Source: Solirubrobacteraceae bacterium (GTDB lineage Bacteria; Actinomycetota; Thermoleophilia; Solirubrobacterales; Solirubrobacteraceae). Taken from it: DNA of 36,200 nucleotides. The notes under the pieces are model-generated. The model was not told where the DNA came from and searched no databases. It saw only the letters and a list, made by a program, of their open reading frames with translations. The stretch covers positions 1 through 36,200 of the forward strand of contig JASHQV010000170.1 of assembly GCA_030038955.1 (NCBI GenBank). Reading direction: 5' to 3'. Positions 7,995 through 16,880 of the stretch are shown here, piece after piece. A program made the translations under genes and the position numbers. The stretch's first letter is position 1; every line of letters begins with the position of its first letter.

Positions 7995-9542
7995 ATGGCC
8001 GCCGAGCCGCAGGGGATTGTCGACGACCGCCGCCGAGGCATCGTCGACCTCCGTCGCCACACGGCTCGCGGCGTGATCGTCAACAGCCTGTTCCAAGCCG
8101 GCCTGGTCGGTGTGAGCGCACTGCGCGGCTTGATCGTCGCGGCCTTCCTGACCCGAGCCGACTATGGCGTGTGGGGCCTCGTCAGCGTCACCCTATGGAC
8201 CGCCGTGGGGCTGAAGGCTGTGTTCGGCGCAAATGACAGATACATCCAACAGGCTGATGAAGATCAGGAGCAGGCATTCCAACGAGCATTTACGGTGGAG
8301 CTCAGCTTCGCTGCTGCAATCGCGCCCGTCGCTGCTGGCGTCGTCATGGCATACGCAGTCTTGTCCGGACACTCGGTGGTGATTGCCCCTGGTCTGACGC
8401 TGCTCCTGCTCCTACCTTCGACCGCGTTGCAGTTCCCGCTCGCGATCTTCTACCGCCGGATGGACTATCGACGCCAGCGCCTCCTCAGCGCCATCGAGCC
8501 CTTCGGAGGGGCGATCGTCATGATCGTGCTTGCGATCCTCGGTGCCGGATACTGGAGCTTTGTCATCGGCGCAGTAGCGGGATCCTGGGTCGGCGCGCTC
8601 GTCGCGATCTACGCCTCACCGTTTCGACTCGCGATCCGCTACGACCGTGGCACGATGCGCCAGTACGTCCAGTTCTCGACGCCGCTGCTCATCTCCGGAC
8701 TCGCGGCATTAGCGATGTTTCAGGCGCTGACGCTGATCGGCGTCGGCATCATAGGTCTCGCGGGCATCGGTGCCTTTACACTCGTTGGCAACCTGGTGCA
8801 ATTTACTAGCCAGGCCGACGCCATCCTTACTGAGACTCTCTATCCAGCGGTGTGTGCGGTACGAGATCGAGTCACCGTCGTCTCGGAGCTCTTTGTCAAG
8901 TCAAATCGGCTCTCGCTGATGTGGGCCGTGCCATTCGGAATCGGCCTGACGTTGTTCGGCTCCGACCTGATCCACTTCTGGCTTGGTCGTCAATGGCTGC
9001 CCGCAGTGCCTCTTCTTGAGATCATGGGTATTGTGACTGCGGTTGAACAGGTTGGCTACAACTGGGCCGCGTTCACGAAAGCACGAGGGATCACATGGCC
9101 GGTCGCCGTAACCGCGGTCATTCTCTCCGCCGTGGTTGTCGGGTCCTCCGTGCCGTTGATGCACAAGTTCGGGCTCATCGGGCTCGGCTATGCCTTCGCG
9201 ATCGGCGAAGCGGTCGCGTTGGCTTTGCGCGGAATCTGGTTGATCTATTTCTTCAACCGCGTCTCGATCGTGTCACATCTGCTCCGCGCGTTTGCGCCAA
9301 CGATCATTGCAGCGCTCCCGATTCTGGCCTTGAGAGCGGCGTCCGGAATGGAGACAAGCTTGCCCGCGGCCTTGGGCATGTTGAGCCTGTACGTGGTCCT
9401 GACGATCGTCGCAACGGTCGCGCTGGAGCGGCCCCTCTTGCAAGAGGCGATCGGATATTTCCACCGGCGCGGCTCGCTGCTGCCACCGACTCCGGCCAGC
9501 CCGGCAGAGGGTCCATCGCTTGCGTCTGCGGCTGGTAAGTAG
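7995..9542 (+). CDS. Wzx/MATE-type polysaccharide flippase
   Basis: A 515-residue polytopic membrane protein with about 12-14 hydrophobic spans, matching the lipopolysaccharide/teichoic-acid exporter branch of the MOP superfamily. The start at ATG 7995 was chosen because RRHTARGVIVNSLFQAGLVG, typical of family N-termini, follows soon after, and a TACGCT -10 lies six bases before it. FLTRADYGVWGLVSVTLWTA and AIFYRRMDYRRQRLL are recognisable family segments. It should move the undecaprenyl-linked repeat unit across the membrane for polymerisation by the Wzy-like protein at 17756. It is divergent from the minus-strand operon. Its codons contain more A/T than neighbouring glycosyltransferases, suggesting a different origin. 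Confidence 0.9.
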   Translation: MAAEPQGIVDDRRRGIVDLRRHTARGVIVNSLFQAGLVGVSALRGLIVAAFLTRADYGVWGLVSVTLWTAVGLKAVFGANDRYIQQADEDQEQAFQRAFTVELSFAAAIAPVAAGVVMAYAVLSGHSVVIAPGLTLLLLLPSTALQFPLAIFYRRMDYRRQRLLSAIEPFGGAIVMIVLAILGAGYWSFVIGAVAGSWVGALVAIYASPFRLAIRYDRGTMRQYVQFSTPLLISGLAALAMFQALTLIGVGIIGLAGIGAFTLVGNLVQFTSQADAILTETLYPAVCAVRDRVTVVSELFVKSNRLSLMWAVPFGIGLTLFGSDLIHFWLGRQWLPAVPLLEIMGIVTAVEQVGYNWAAFTKARGITWPVAVTAVILSAVVVGSSVPLMHKFGLIGLGYAFAIGEAVALALRGIWLIYFFNRVSIVSHLLRAFAPTIIAALPILALRAASGMETSLPAALGMLSLYVVLTIVATVALERPLLQEAIGYFHRRGSLLPPTPASPAEGPSLASAAGK

Positions 9543-9673
9543 GCTCTGGGGGCATCCGCTCCGCCGGTCGAGCGTGCGTCACGCATCGGTTGGCTCTCAC
9601 GAGCTTGACTCTCAGTCGGGTTGAAGGAGACCGGCGCCCCTCGAGGGGTGGATCGATATTCTGCGCCCGACAG

Positions 9674-10507
9674 ATGGTCGCCGATCGATCTCAGCTGCTG
9701 AGCTCCTTTGGACGGCGGATACGGACGTATGGCCCTGCGCTTGTTGGCCGCTACTGTGCTCCCGCCTGTCGCTTCGTGATCCTGTCTACGGGCAGGACAG
9801 GTAGCGAGTTGCTCGTCTCCCTGATGGACTCGCATCCGAGAGTCCGCTGCGAAGGCGAGCTCCTCGCCGGTGGGCATGGCCTGCCAACCGAATACGTCAC
9901 AGCGCGTTCTGCCGTTGCCGGCCTTCAGGGAATGGAGGCGTACGGATGGAAGCTGCTACTTAGCCAGTTTCGCAATCCTGGCGGTGCCATCCACGGGATC
10001 GGCGATCCCAGTGGCTATCCCGCCCGCCTACACGCTATGGGCTATCACTTGATTCTTCTCCTGAGACGCAATCCCGTTCACCAAGCCCTGTCGTACATAA
10101 TCGGCAGCAATCGACAGTTCCACTATCGGACCGGCGATGGAATGACGTTTGCGCCTATCGACGTTGATCCTGTAGATCTGATGGCTGCGACCTGGATCAT
10201 CGAGGCAGATACCCAGCTACTGCAGAGCTTTGTGCGTGACGTCCCTCATCTCGTACTGACGTACGAAGATGCCTTGCTGCCGTCAGCAGCACATCAAGTG
10301 ACTGTGGACAGGGTATGTGAATATATAGGCATCGACTCCGCACCAATGAGAACTGATCTCGTCAAGCTCACGCCGACTCGATTGCGGGAAGCGGTCTCCA
10401 ACTTCGCGGCAATCGCGGAGCTGTTTAGCAAGACGCGCTACGCTCGCTTCCTCGACGTCGATGACGAGCGCTCGTGTGAATGCTCCTGCGAGAGCACTGA
10501 GCAGTGA
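9674..10507 (+). CDS. Sulfotransferase family protein
   Basis: The suggested start is ATG 9674, giving 277 residues. Upstream in-frame codons back to TTG 9590 encode an atypical leader. The segment FVILSTGRTGSELLVSLMDS near residues 34-53 is the 5'-phosphosulfate-binding loop of PAPS-dependent sulfotransferases. A second element, LILLLRRNPVHQALSYIIGS, matches the 3'-phosphate-binding strand and helix. It most likely places sulfate on a sugar hydroxyl of the glycan, probably in the cytoplasm on lipid-linked intermediates; the acceptor is not known. The gene is clearly lower in G+C than the flanks (57% in one counted line). Its C-terminus is Cys/Glu/Ser-rich (ERSCECSCESTEQ). Confidence 0.82.
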   Translation: MVADRSQLLSSFGRRIRTYGPALVGRYCAPACRFVILSTGRTGSELLVSLMDSHPRVRCEGELLAGGHGLPTEYVTARSAVAGLQGMEAYGWKLLLSQFRNPGGAIHGIGDPSGYPARLHAMGYHLILLLRRNPVHQALSYIIGSNRQFHYRTGDGMTFAPIDVDPVDLMAATWIIEADTQLLQSFVRDVPHLVLTYEDALLPSAAHQVTVDRVCEYIGIDSAPMRTDLVKLTPTRLREAVSNFAAIAELFSKTRYARFLDVDDERSCECSCESTEQ

Positions 10508-10582
10508 CTGCGTCCCGCCAGCAGGTGGGTCGACCGACTCGGATGCAGCTGATGGCTACGTGTGACTGCAGCGGTTGCGGAA

Positions 10583-11620
10583 TCACCGATCCATGACCGC
10601 ATGCAGTGTGTTTATGTGAAACTCATTCAATAGACCGCGATTGGTGAAAGATTGCCGCAACGACTCGGCTTGGTCGATGTCACCATCGTAGTGGCTGAGG
10701 AGGACTCTCGCCGCTCGAAGTCCGGAGTGCTTCTCTGCCGGGGTGACATCCAGCCAGTGCCGAAAAGCCTGCTCTATCTCGAAGTCGTCGAACGATGAGC
10801 GGCCAAGCTCAAATCTGGAGGCTCGCGGCGGCACCGCACTCGCCACACGGAACACCAGCGACTCGGATCGCGGAATGTCTCGGGCCGGGACAAGGAAGTC
10901 GATGAGCCGATAGGAGATCAGCGGGATCCAAGGTGTGAAGCAGTGGCTGAAGTCTTGATGCATGAGGTGGCCGCTGGTCGGCAGCAATGCCGGATAGAGC
11001 TCACGCACGATGTGAGAGGCCAGTTCCCAGGACTTCATCGCGTCCACGATTAGGAGCTCAATCGGTCCATTGCGCCACGTCTCCTGGAGGAGGTCACCCT
11101 CATGAACGGCGATCCGCTCGCGCCACCGCTTGACCACGAGCTCGAACTCAGGCCGGAACGAATCACCAGGCTTGTACGGGCCCAGGCGGGTGGGTGGCGA
11201 ATGGATATCCATCCATCCTTCCCATCTGAATTGATCGTATGCGTGGATCATCGAGGTGCGGGTCGATCGCCGAGGGTTGGCGGCAAGACCCATTGCGAGG
11301 GACGCTGTGGTGGATCCAAGCCACGAGCCGAGGTCGACCACGGCACCAGCGCCAGTGAGCTCTTCCTGGGCGTGCCACTTCAGGTACGCCCGCTCAGTCA
11401 GTGCCGTCATGCCGGGTATGCGCGACCGCTCGAATTGCTGGCGCAGCACTCCCGCCCGATAGAGCTGCGAGAACCGCGCGACCCGCCGGCCGGACAGCCT
11501 GTAGAGCGCCAGCGGAAGTGACCATACCGCGTCTGACGCGATGAGTGCGACGTCCGCATGGAGCAGCTGCAGGCTTCGTCCCCACACTCGTCGCAGAGTT
11601 CGAGCAGCTCCCGACTGCAT
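10583..11620 (-). CDS. Class I SAM-dependent methyltransferase-like protein (Methyltransf_24 type)
   Basis: Suggested start ATG 11618-11620, giving 345 residues. A GTG at 11674 is possible but would overlap the upstream gene by 23 bases and adds a non-typical leader. Motif I is AVVDLGSWLGSTTASLAMGL. The motif II/III region contains ERIAVHEGDLLQETW and IELLIVDAMKSWE, the pattern of cephalosporin-hydroxylase/TylF-like Rossmann methyltransferases. LMHQDFSHCFTPWIP follows and may place metal or substrate ligands. It probably methylates a sugar hydroxyl, though a non-methyl role cannot be excluded. It lies downstream of a second methyltransferase on the same strand and in the lower-G+C part of the window. 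Confidence 0.7.
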   Translation of the reverse strand: MQSGAARTLRRVWGRSLQLLHADVALIASDAVWSLPLALYRLSGRRVARFSQLYRAGVLRQQFERSRIPGMTALTERAYLKWHAQEELTGAGAVVDLGSWLGSTTASLAMGLAANPRRSTRTSMIHAYDQFRWEGWMDIHSPPTRLGPYKPGDSFRPEFELVVKRWRERIAVHEGDLLQETWRNGPIELLIVDAMKSWELASHIVRELYPALLPTSGHLMHQDFSHCFTPWIPLISYRLIDFLVPARDIPRSESLVFRVASAVPPRASRFELGRSSFDDFEIEQAFRHWLDVTPAEKHSGLRAARVLLSHYDGDIDQAESLRQSFTNRGLLNEFHINTLHAVMDR

Positions 11621-11651
11621 CGATGATGAGCATACGCGGGGCAGTCGAAGG

Positions 11652-12362
11652 TCAGTGCCGACGGGTGAGCACAAGGCAGAACTGCTGCCCCTCGCCGATC
11701 ACGTGCTCAACGTCCATCGCAGCCTCGGCCGCTGTCCGCCGCAGGTCCGAGAGCTCGATCATCGATCCCCTCCAACGGGAGTCGTGCTGCCCGCTCGGAA
11801 GACGACCGACTGATGCAAGTAGTCGGTCACGTATGCGACGCCGGATCGACGCAGCCGCGTGGATGCGGGGGTCATTGGAGATTTGAAACGCGGCCCAACC
11901 ACCGACGCGAAGCACTCGCCCCATCTCGCGAACGTAGTTGAGAGTCACGCCGGGATCTGGGATGTGCTGGAACACAACATGAGAGATGCACGCATCGGCG
12001 GAGGCCGAGCCAACTCCGTCAAGGGTCGTTCCGTCTCCCCGTATCCACACGACATTGGCGAGTGTGCTGTTGTGCTGCTTCGCCAGTTCGAGCATCCGTG
12101 GCGAGACATCAAGCGCCCGGACGGATGCTGCCCGGCTGCTGATCGCGCGAGTCAGCCTCCCGACCCCGCATCCGATCTCCAGCACCTCGTCGTGTGGGTC
12201 GATCGACTCGTCCAGAGGCTGCAGCAGCCGATCGAGATCTCGCTCTCCGTCGGCCCAGAAACGTTCGAGATCAGGATGGCCGTACTCGAGGCGATTGTCG
12301 ATGAAGTAGAACGCGTCCTCTTCGGCGCGGGCATCCCAGAAGCTCGCCATCCCAGAACCCAT
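11652..12362 (-). CDS. Class I SAM-dependent methyltransferase (Methyltransf_11/25 type)
   Basis: Suggested start ATG 12360-12362, giving 236 residues. A second ATG at 12350 is equally possible. The longer frame to 12569 encodes an Arg/Ala-rich leader unlike the family. It opens ASFWDARAEEDAFYFIDNR, a common start of glycan-locus methyltransferases. Motif I is VLEIGCGVGRLTRAIS near residue 60, followed by VRALDVSPRMLELA and a post-I motif ADACISHVVFQHIPDP. The length fits a free-standing small-molecule or sugar methyltransferase. It ends 31 bases before the downstream methyltransferase start, so both are probably one transcript. It is divergent from the FkbM gene at 12527. Confidence 0.82.
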   Translation of the reverse strand: MGSGMASFWDARAEEDAFYFIDNRLEYGHPDLERFWADGERDLDRLLQPLDESIDPHDEVLEIGCGVGRLTRAISSRAASVRALDVSPRMLELAKQHNSTLANVVWIRGDGTTLDGVGSASADACISHVVFQHIPDPGVTLNYVREMGRVLRVGGWAAFQISNDPRIHAAASIRRRIRDRLLASVGRLPSGQHDSRWRGSMIELSDLRRTAAEAAMDVEHVIGEGQQFCLVLTRRH

Positions 12363-12526
12363 CTGAGAGATCGTAAGCCGCGACAGAGCAGGCGAGCGCC
12401 GGTTCCGCCGGCGCCTCCTAGCGTTCAGGCAGGCGCTCGGGACTGCGGCGCCGCCGATGCCGGCACAGCTACTCTCAGGCGGATCGTGAGCGAAGACGCC
12501 CACTTCTGGCGGCGCGGCCCCACTAG

Positions 12527-13363
12527 ATGGAGTGCGGCGTTGCTGACGTGGTGCCGAAGCTGATGCCACGGCTCGAGATCAGGTCACGGCTGCGTTCCCG
12601 CCTTGCCCGGGCGCGGGCACGCAGGTTAGAGGCTCGTCTCGCCGGACCCAAGCTCGTGCGCGCCTTCGGCCACGCATTCCCAGAAGCCGTGTTCATCGAG
12701 ATCGGCGCCAACGACGGCGAGCAGGAAGACCATCTTCACTCGATGATCACGAGCTCTCGCTGGCAAGGGGTGATGGTCGAGCCCGTGCCGTATGTGTTCG
12801 AACGCCTACGCGCAAACTATGCGGGCGTGGCAGGCGTTGAATTCGCCAACGTCGCGATCACCGACCGGGACGGGTCGCTGCCGTTCTACTACCTGGCACC
12901 GTCAGAGGACTATGCCAGCGAGGGTCTGCCGCAGTGGTACGACGGGATCGGCTCGTTCTCACGCGAGGCCGTGCTCGACCATGCACGGCTGATCCGGGAT
13001 ATCGAGCAGCGGATGGTCGAGACCACGGTTCCGTGTCTGACCTTCGAGTCGCTGTGCGCTGAGCACGAGCTCGATCGAATCGACCTGCTGTTGATCGACA
13101 CCGAAGGGCACGACTTCGAGATTCTCAAACACATCGACTTCACTCAGTGGCATCCCACGGTGGTGATCTACGAGCACTTCCATCTTTCACCCGGCGACCG
13201 GCAGGAATGCCGTTCGATGCTCGAAAGCGCCGGCTATCTGACGTTGCCCGAGGGATTCGATACCTGGTGTCTGCACCGAGACGCCGGAGACGACTTGCTT
13301 CACGTGTGGCGCTCGCTGCGCGCCGCCATTCCGCCACTCGCGGAGGAGGACGAGCCGCGATGA
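12527..13363 (+). CDS. FkbM-family methyltransferase
   Basis: A 278-residue protein, ATG at 12527. Motif I is VFIEIGANDGEQEDHLHSMI near residues 55-74, followed by GVMVEPVPYVFERLRANY, the FkbM hallmark (E-P in motif II). DRIDLLLIDTEGHDFEILK near residue 185 is the third conserved block. FkbM proteins O-methylate natural products and sugars, so here a polysaccharide sugar is the likely target. It heads a four-gene plus-strand operon; its stop overlaps the ATG of the next gene (ATGA at 13360-13363). The N-terminal 45 residues are Arg-rich and may contact the membrane or partner proteins. Confidence 0.88.
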   Translation: MECGVADVVPKLMPRLEIRSRLRSRLARARARRLEARLAGPKLVRAFGHAFPEAVFIEIGANDGEQEDHLHSMITSSRWQGVMVEPVPYVFERLRANYAGVAGVEFANVAITDRDGSLPFYYLAPSEDYASEGLPQWYDGIGSFSREAVLDHARLIRDIEQRMVETTVPCLTFESLCAEHELDRIDLLLIDTEGHDFEILKHIDFTQWHPTVVIYEHFHLSPGDRQECRSMLESAGYLTLPEGFDTWCLHRDAGDDLLHVWRSLRAAIPPLAEEDEPR

Positions 13364-14373
13364 AGGGAATCGGGCGCTTGCGGAGCCTGCTGGACAGTCA
13401 GATCTCTCAGGACGATGGGCTGCCGCCACTCACCGACGAGGATCGTCGTTATCTGACACGGCTCTACGACGACAGCGTGCCGCTGCCCGTCGAGGCGAGC
13501 GAGCTAACGAGCGAGAATCCGCGCCTGATCGAGCTGCGTGATGCCTACAGTCGGCTTGACCTTCCGGTGCTGAGCCTGTCCCGCTGGAACCGCAGCGCAG
13601 TCAGCTCCTTCCTCGACCTGAGATGGTTCAGGGGGGAGACGCTGTTCGTCTGGCACTACCGGGAGCTTCCACGCGTCAGCCAGCTGAAGTACTTCGTGTA
13701 CGCCCGATATGTGCGTGACCGAGACGAGCTGGGACTCCTGGATCGACTCACCGAGGATGGCCTGTTCGGGTGCTGGACGTATTCGTTTCGTGGCTGGGGG
13801 AGGGTGAGCCGCGATCTGCTGCAGTCGATCAACGAGATCTCGTACCTCGAGCGCCAGCTGAAGCTTTCGGGCCAGCCCTCGATCAAGGTGCTCGACATCG
13901 GCGCGGGATACGGACGGCTGGGGCATCGAATGGCTCAGGCGCTCGACAACGTGTCCGACTACTGCTGCGTGGACGCGGTGCCAGAGGCGACGTTCCTGAG
14001 CGAGTGGTATCTGCGCTACCGAGGATGCTCGCCGCCGGCTCGTGTAGTGAGCCTCGACACGCTCGACGAGCAACTTGCACCGCGCACGTTCGACCTGGCG
14101 GTCAACATGCACAGCTTCTCCGAGTGTCCTCTGGCCGCCGTGAGCTGGTGGATCGACCGACTCGTGGAGCTCCAGGTATGTCGCTTGTTGATAATCCCAA
14201 ACGAGCCAGACGCGCTGCTCAGCACCGAGGGCGACGGAAGCCGTGTCGACTTCTCCCCAGTGCTTGACGAGGCCGGTTTCGAGCTCGTTCACTGCGAACC
14301 CGTGATCAGCGACGAGGCTATCGCCGAGTTGCTGCCGCTCCACGACCGTTTCTACCTCTACGAGAGACTGTGA
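13360..14373 (+). CDS. Putative sugar O-methyltransferase (NanM/TIGR04371-like)
   Basis: A 337-residue protein starting at ATG 13360, coupled to the FkbM stop. After a helical N-terminal domain (residues 1-150) comes motif I, KVLDIGAGYGRLGHRMAQAL, then YCCVDAVPEATFLSEWYLRY and FDLAVNMHSFSECPLAAVSW. This order, including the Asn-Met-His-Ser-Phe-Ser-Glu stretch, resembles the putative sugar O-methyltransferase family found in glycan loci. It ends FYLYERL with GTGA overlap to the GT8 gene. The family name comes from pattern memory; an HMM search would settle it. Methylation of a hexose or a uronic acid in the repeat unit is the expected role. Confidence 0.78.
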   Translation: MKGIGRLRSLLDSQISQDDGLPPLTDEDRRYLTRLYDDSVPLPVEASELTSENPRLIELRDAYSRLDLPVLSLSRWNRSAVSSFLDLRWFRGETLFVWHYRELPRVSQLKYFVYARYVRDRDELGLLDRLTEDGLFGCWTYSFRGWGRVSRDLLQSINEISYLERQLKLSGQPSIKVLDIGAGYGRLGHRMAQALDNVSDYCCVDAVPEATFLSEWYLRYRGCSPPARVVSLDTLDEQLAPRTFDLAVNMHSFSECPLAAVSWWIDRLVELQVCRLLIIPNEPDALLSTEGDGSRVDFSPVLDEAGFELVHCEPVISDEAIAELLPLHDRFYLYERL

Positions 14374-15275
14374 CGGAGCTGCACGTAGCTTGCGCAAGTG
14401 ACGCGAGCTACCTCCCACATAGCGCCGCGATGATCCATTCGGCGATCACCGCGGGTGGCGCCCGCATCATCCACTTCCTCCACGGAGCCGATCTGCCCCG
14501 CCCTGAAGCCGCCAAGCTCGAGGGGATGGTGGACGCACTGGGTGCGAGCATCAGCTTTCACGAGATCGCGTCTCGGCGAATCGCTGGCCTCCCGGTCGAC
14601 AATCGGTTCGGACCGGCCATGTGGTATCGGATCTTCGTCGGCGAGCTGCTCTCCCTCGACCGGGTCCTCTACCTCGACATCGACACACTTGCTCTCGACC
14701 GTCTGGCGCCGATCATGGAATTCGACATAAGCGATGTCTACCTGGGTGCTGTGAGGAACGTGTTCATGGAGTTCCATAGCCATCGGCCGCGTCAGGTGGG
14801 AATCGAGGCGTCGAAGTACTTCAACAGTGGGGTGCTGCTGCTCAATCTCGAGCTGATGCGCACGGAGCAGTTCTGCGACCGGGTTGTTCGGCTGATTGCG
14901 GAGGATGACGGGCGCATGGAGTGGCCCGATCAGGATGCGCTCAATCTGGCCGCGGCCGGCCGTTGGATGGCGATGCCCCCACGTTGGAACTGCATGAACA
15001 CGCTGCTGACTCGCCGCCAGCTCGCGGTCGAGGCCTTCGGGGACGATCCCGTGCGAGAGGCGATCCAGAACCCGGCGATCCGCCACTTCGAGGGCCCTGA
15101 CCTCAACAAGCCATGGCACCTGCTCCACGACCGGCGCTGGCAGCAGATCTACCGTCAGCACCGTAGCGCGACCCCGTGGCCCGACTTTGCCATGGAGGGA
15201 CGGACGCTTCGGAATCAGGTCAAGCGATTGGCGTGCGACCTCGGGTGGCTGGCTGCGCCCAGGGGCGAGGTGTGA
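14370..15275 (+). CDS. GT8-family glycosyltransferase
   Basis: A 301-residue GT-A retaining enzyme with GTG start 14370-14372 overlapping the previous stop. VLYLDIDTLALDRL near residues 98-111 contains the DxD metal-binding motif. KYFNSGVLLLNLELMR is the next conserved block of the galactosyl/glycogenin-like GT8 family, and WPDQDALNLAAAGRW is the third. HFEGPDLNKPWH supplies the C-terminal His that helps bind UDP. It probably uses a UDP-hexose donor. It is translated with the sugar methyltransferase before it and the methyltransferase after it (1-base overlap), suggesting that the sugar it adds is one of those methylated. Confidence 0.9.
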   Translation: MTELHVACASDASYLPHSAAMIHSAITAGGARIIHFLHGADLPRPEAAKLEGMVDALGASISFHEIASRRIAGLPVDNRFGPAMWYRIFVGELLSLDRVLYLDIDTLALDRLAPIMEFDISDVYLGAVRNVFMEFHSHRPRQVGIEASKYFNSGVLLLNLELMRTEQFCDRVVRLIAEDDGRMEWPDQDALNLAAAGRWMAMPPRWNCMNTLLTRRQLAVEAFGDDPVREAIQNPAIRHFEGPDLNKPWHLLHDRRWQQIYRQHRSATPWPDFAMEGRTLRNQVKRLACDLGWLAAPRGEV

Positions 15276-15979
15276 TGGCGCTCGCGCGGTTCAACCCGGA
15301 CCGTGGCTCGGTTCGTGGCTACCGTCGATCGCATCCGCTCGCCTACATCATCCGCGAGCTCCCCGCCCGCCTCGAGGCGCTCGCCCCAGACCTTAGGTGC
15401 ACCGCGAACGGCCGCCTGCTGGACTATGGATGTGCCGACGTCCCGTACCGCCGGTTGTTTCCCAAATCGGTCGAGTATCTGGCGGCGGATCTGCCCGGGA
15501 ACCCGAATGCCAACGTCACCATCAATCCGGACGGATCAGTGCCGCTCGACGAGGCAAGCGTCGACGCGATCCTGTCGACCCAGGTTCTCGAGCACGTCGC
15601 AGACCCTGGCCTCTACCTGAGCGAGTGCCGCCGAGTGCTGAAGCCCGCCGGCCGGATCCTGCTCTCCACCCACGGATTCATGGTCTACCACCCAGACCCG
15701 GTCGACCTCTGGCGCTGGACGTCCGCTGGGATCCGGGAAGCGATAGAGCGGGCCGGTATGCGAGTCGTCTGCTTCGAGGGCATCATGGGGCTGACGGCCA
15801 GCGGGCTCCAGCTGGTTCAGGATGGCATCAGGTACCGGCTCCCCGCTCGCCTGAGGCCGGCCTTCTGCGCCGCGATGCAGACATTGGTCGCCGTCGCCGA
15901 CCGGCACGAGTCGGACGAGAGCCGTAACCGCAACGCACTCGTATTCGCCTTGATCGCGGAGAAGCCCGCGAGCATCTAG
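15275..15979 (+). CDS. Class I SAM-dependent methyltransferase (Methyltransf_11 type)
   Basis: A 234-residue protein whose ATG at 15275-15277 shares its first base with the GT8 stop (TGATG). Motif I is RLLDYGCADVPYRRLFP, in which the usual second Gly of GxGxG is replaced, so SAM binding should be checked. The rest is typical: VEYLAADLPGNPNAN, AILSTQVLEHVADPGLYLSE and LLSTHGFMVYHPDPVDLWRW. This last block is shared with methyltransferases found beside glycosyltransferases. Its TAG at 15977-15979 overlaps the opposing TylF stop through a shared CTAG, so there is no intergenic terminator. Confidence 0.82.
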   Translation: MALARFNPDRGSVRGYRRSHPLAYIIRELPARLEALAPDLRCTANGRLLDYGCADVPYRRLFPKSVEYLAADLPGNPNANVTINPDGSVPLDEASVDAILSTQVLEHVADPGLYLSECRRVLKPAGRILLSTHGFMVYHPDPVDLWRWTSAGIREAIERAGMRVVCFEGIMGLTASGLQLVQDGIRYRLPARLRPAFCAAMQTLVAVADRHESDESRNRNALVFALIAEKPASI

Positions 15980-16827
15980 GAATTGACCGCGATCCGTCCG
16001 GTGTAGTCGATGCGGGACAGCAGCAGCGGACGACCCACCTCGGCTAAGTACTCGTCGACGGCGCGACGGGCACCCTTCCAGTGACCGTAGTCGTCGATGA
16101 GCAGTACCCCAGCCGGAGTGAGCCGCGGGAGCAGGTGCTCGAGCTCGTGATGGGTTGACTCGTACCAGTCGGTGTCGAGGCGAAGGAGGGCAAGCTCGGA
16201 GGGTGCTTGCTCGGGCAGCGTCTGCTCGACCGGGCCGCGGACGAAGTGCAGCAGCTGTTGGGGATAGCCGGTGCCCTCGAGCAGCGAGCGCACAGCCTCC
16301 TCGTTGAAGGTCTCGGGCGAGAACAGCTCTGACCAAGGACGCTGCTCCGAGCCCTTCGCCTCCTGCCACGTCTCCCTGGCCGGCGGATCGAATGAGGAAA
16401 GATCGTGCTCACCCGGCGCGGTCATACCTTCGAATGTGTCGTAGAGGTAGATGTCGCGGTCGGTCACGCTTAGCTCCTGCAGGGTGAGGATCATCGCCAG
16501 GATCGAGCCACCCCTCCATACACCGCACTCCGCGAACGCGCCGGAGAGCTGTCGCGCGACGCAGTACCGCACGGCGTCGACCAGTGCGAGCATCCGCGGC
16601 GCGCTGGTCATCGAGTACTGCAGGCTGGTTGTGACGATGCGCCGATCGGCCTCATCCGCCTCGGCGAGCAGCCTGTGAGCCGGATCGTCTTCCGGCGCAG
16701 CAGCTCGGGGATGCGCCAGCACACGACGGATCGTGCCTCGTGCACCGCCCCAGCGGGCGTGCTCGATCGCTGGGAACAGAGGCTTTCGCACGCCAGCAAA
16801 GGATCGCACAGCCCTGACTGACGTCAT
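15976..16827 (-). CDS. TylF/MycF-family O-methyltransferase
   Basis: A 283-residue protein with ATG at 16825-16827. Residues from about 90 on match macrocin O-methyltransferase-type enzymes: AFAECGVWRGGSILAMILTL (motif I), DIYLYDTFEGMTAPGEHDL, LALLRLDTDWYESTHHEL and GVLLIDDYGHWKGARRAVDE. In TylF and MycF, Asp residues of these last two blocks bind Mg2+ and help deprotonate the sugar hydroxyl, and both are kept here. The family methylates deoxysugar hydroxyls in antibiotics and is also common in polysaccharide loci. It stands alone on the minus strand between two plus-strand operons, 53 bases from the divergent CmoB-like gene. Confidence 0.88.
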   Translation of the reverse strand: MTSVRAVRSFAGVRKPLFPAIEHARWGGARGTIRRVLAHPRAAAPEDDPAHRLLAEADEADRRIVTTSLQYSMTSAPRMLALVDAVRYCVARQLSGAFAECGVWRGGSILAMILTLQELSVTDRDIYLYDTFEGMTAPGEHDLSSFDPPARETWQEAKGSEQRPWSELFSPETFNEEAVRSLLEGTGYPQQLLHFVRGPVEQTLPEQAPSELALLRLDTDWYESTHHELEHLLPRLTPAGVLLIDDYGHWKGARRAVDEYLAEVGRPLLLSRIDYTGRIAVNS

Positions 16828-16880
16828 CTTCGAGCGATCGGCGCCCCGCAGATGCGCCTGCGGTAGCGTCCCGGCCGGCG

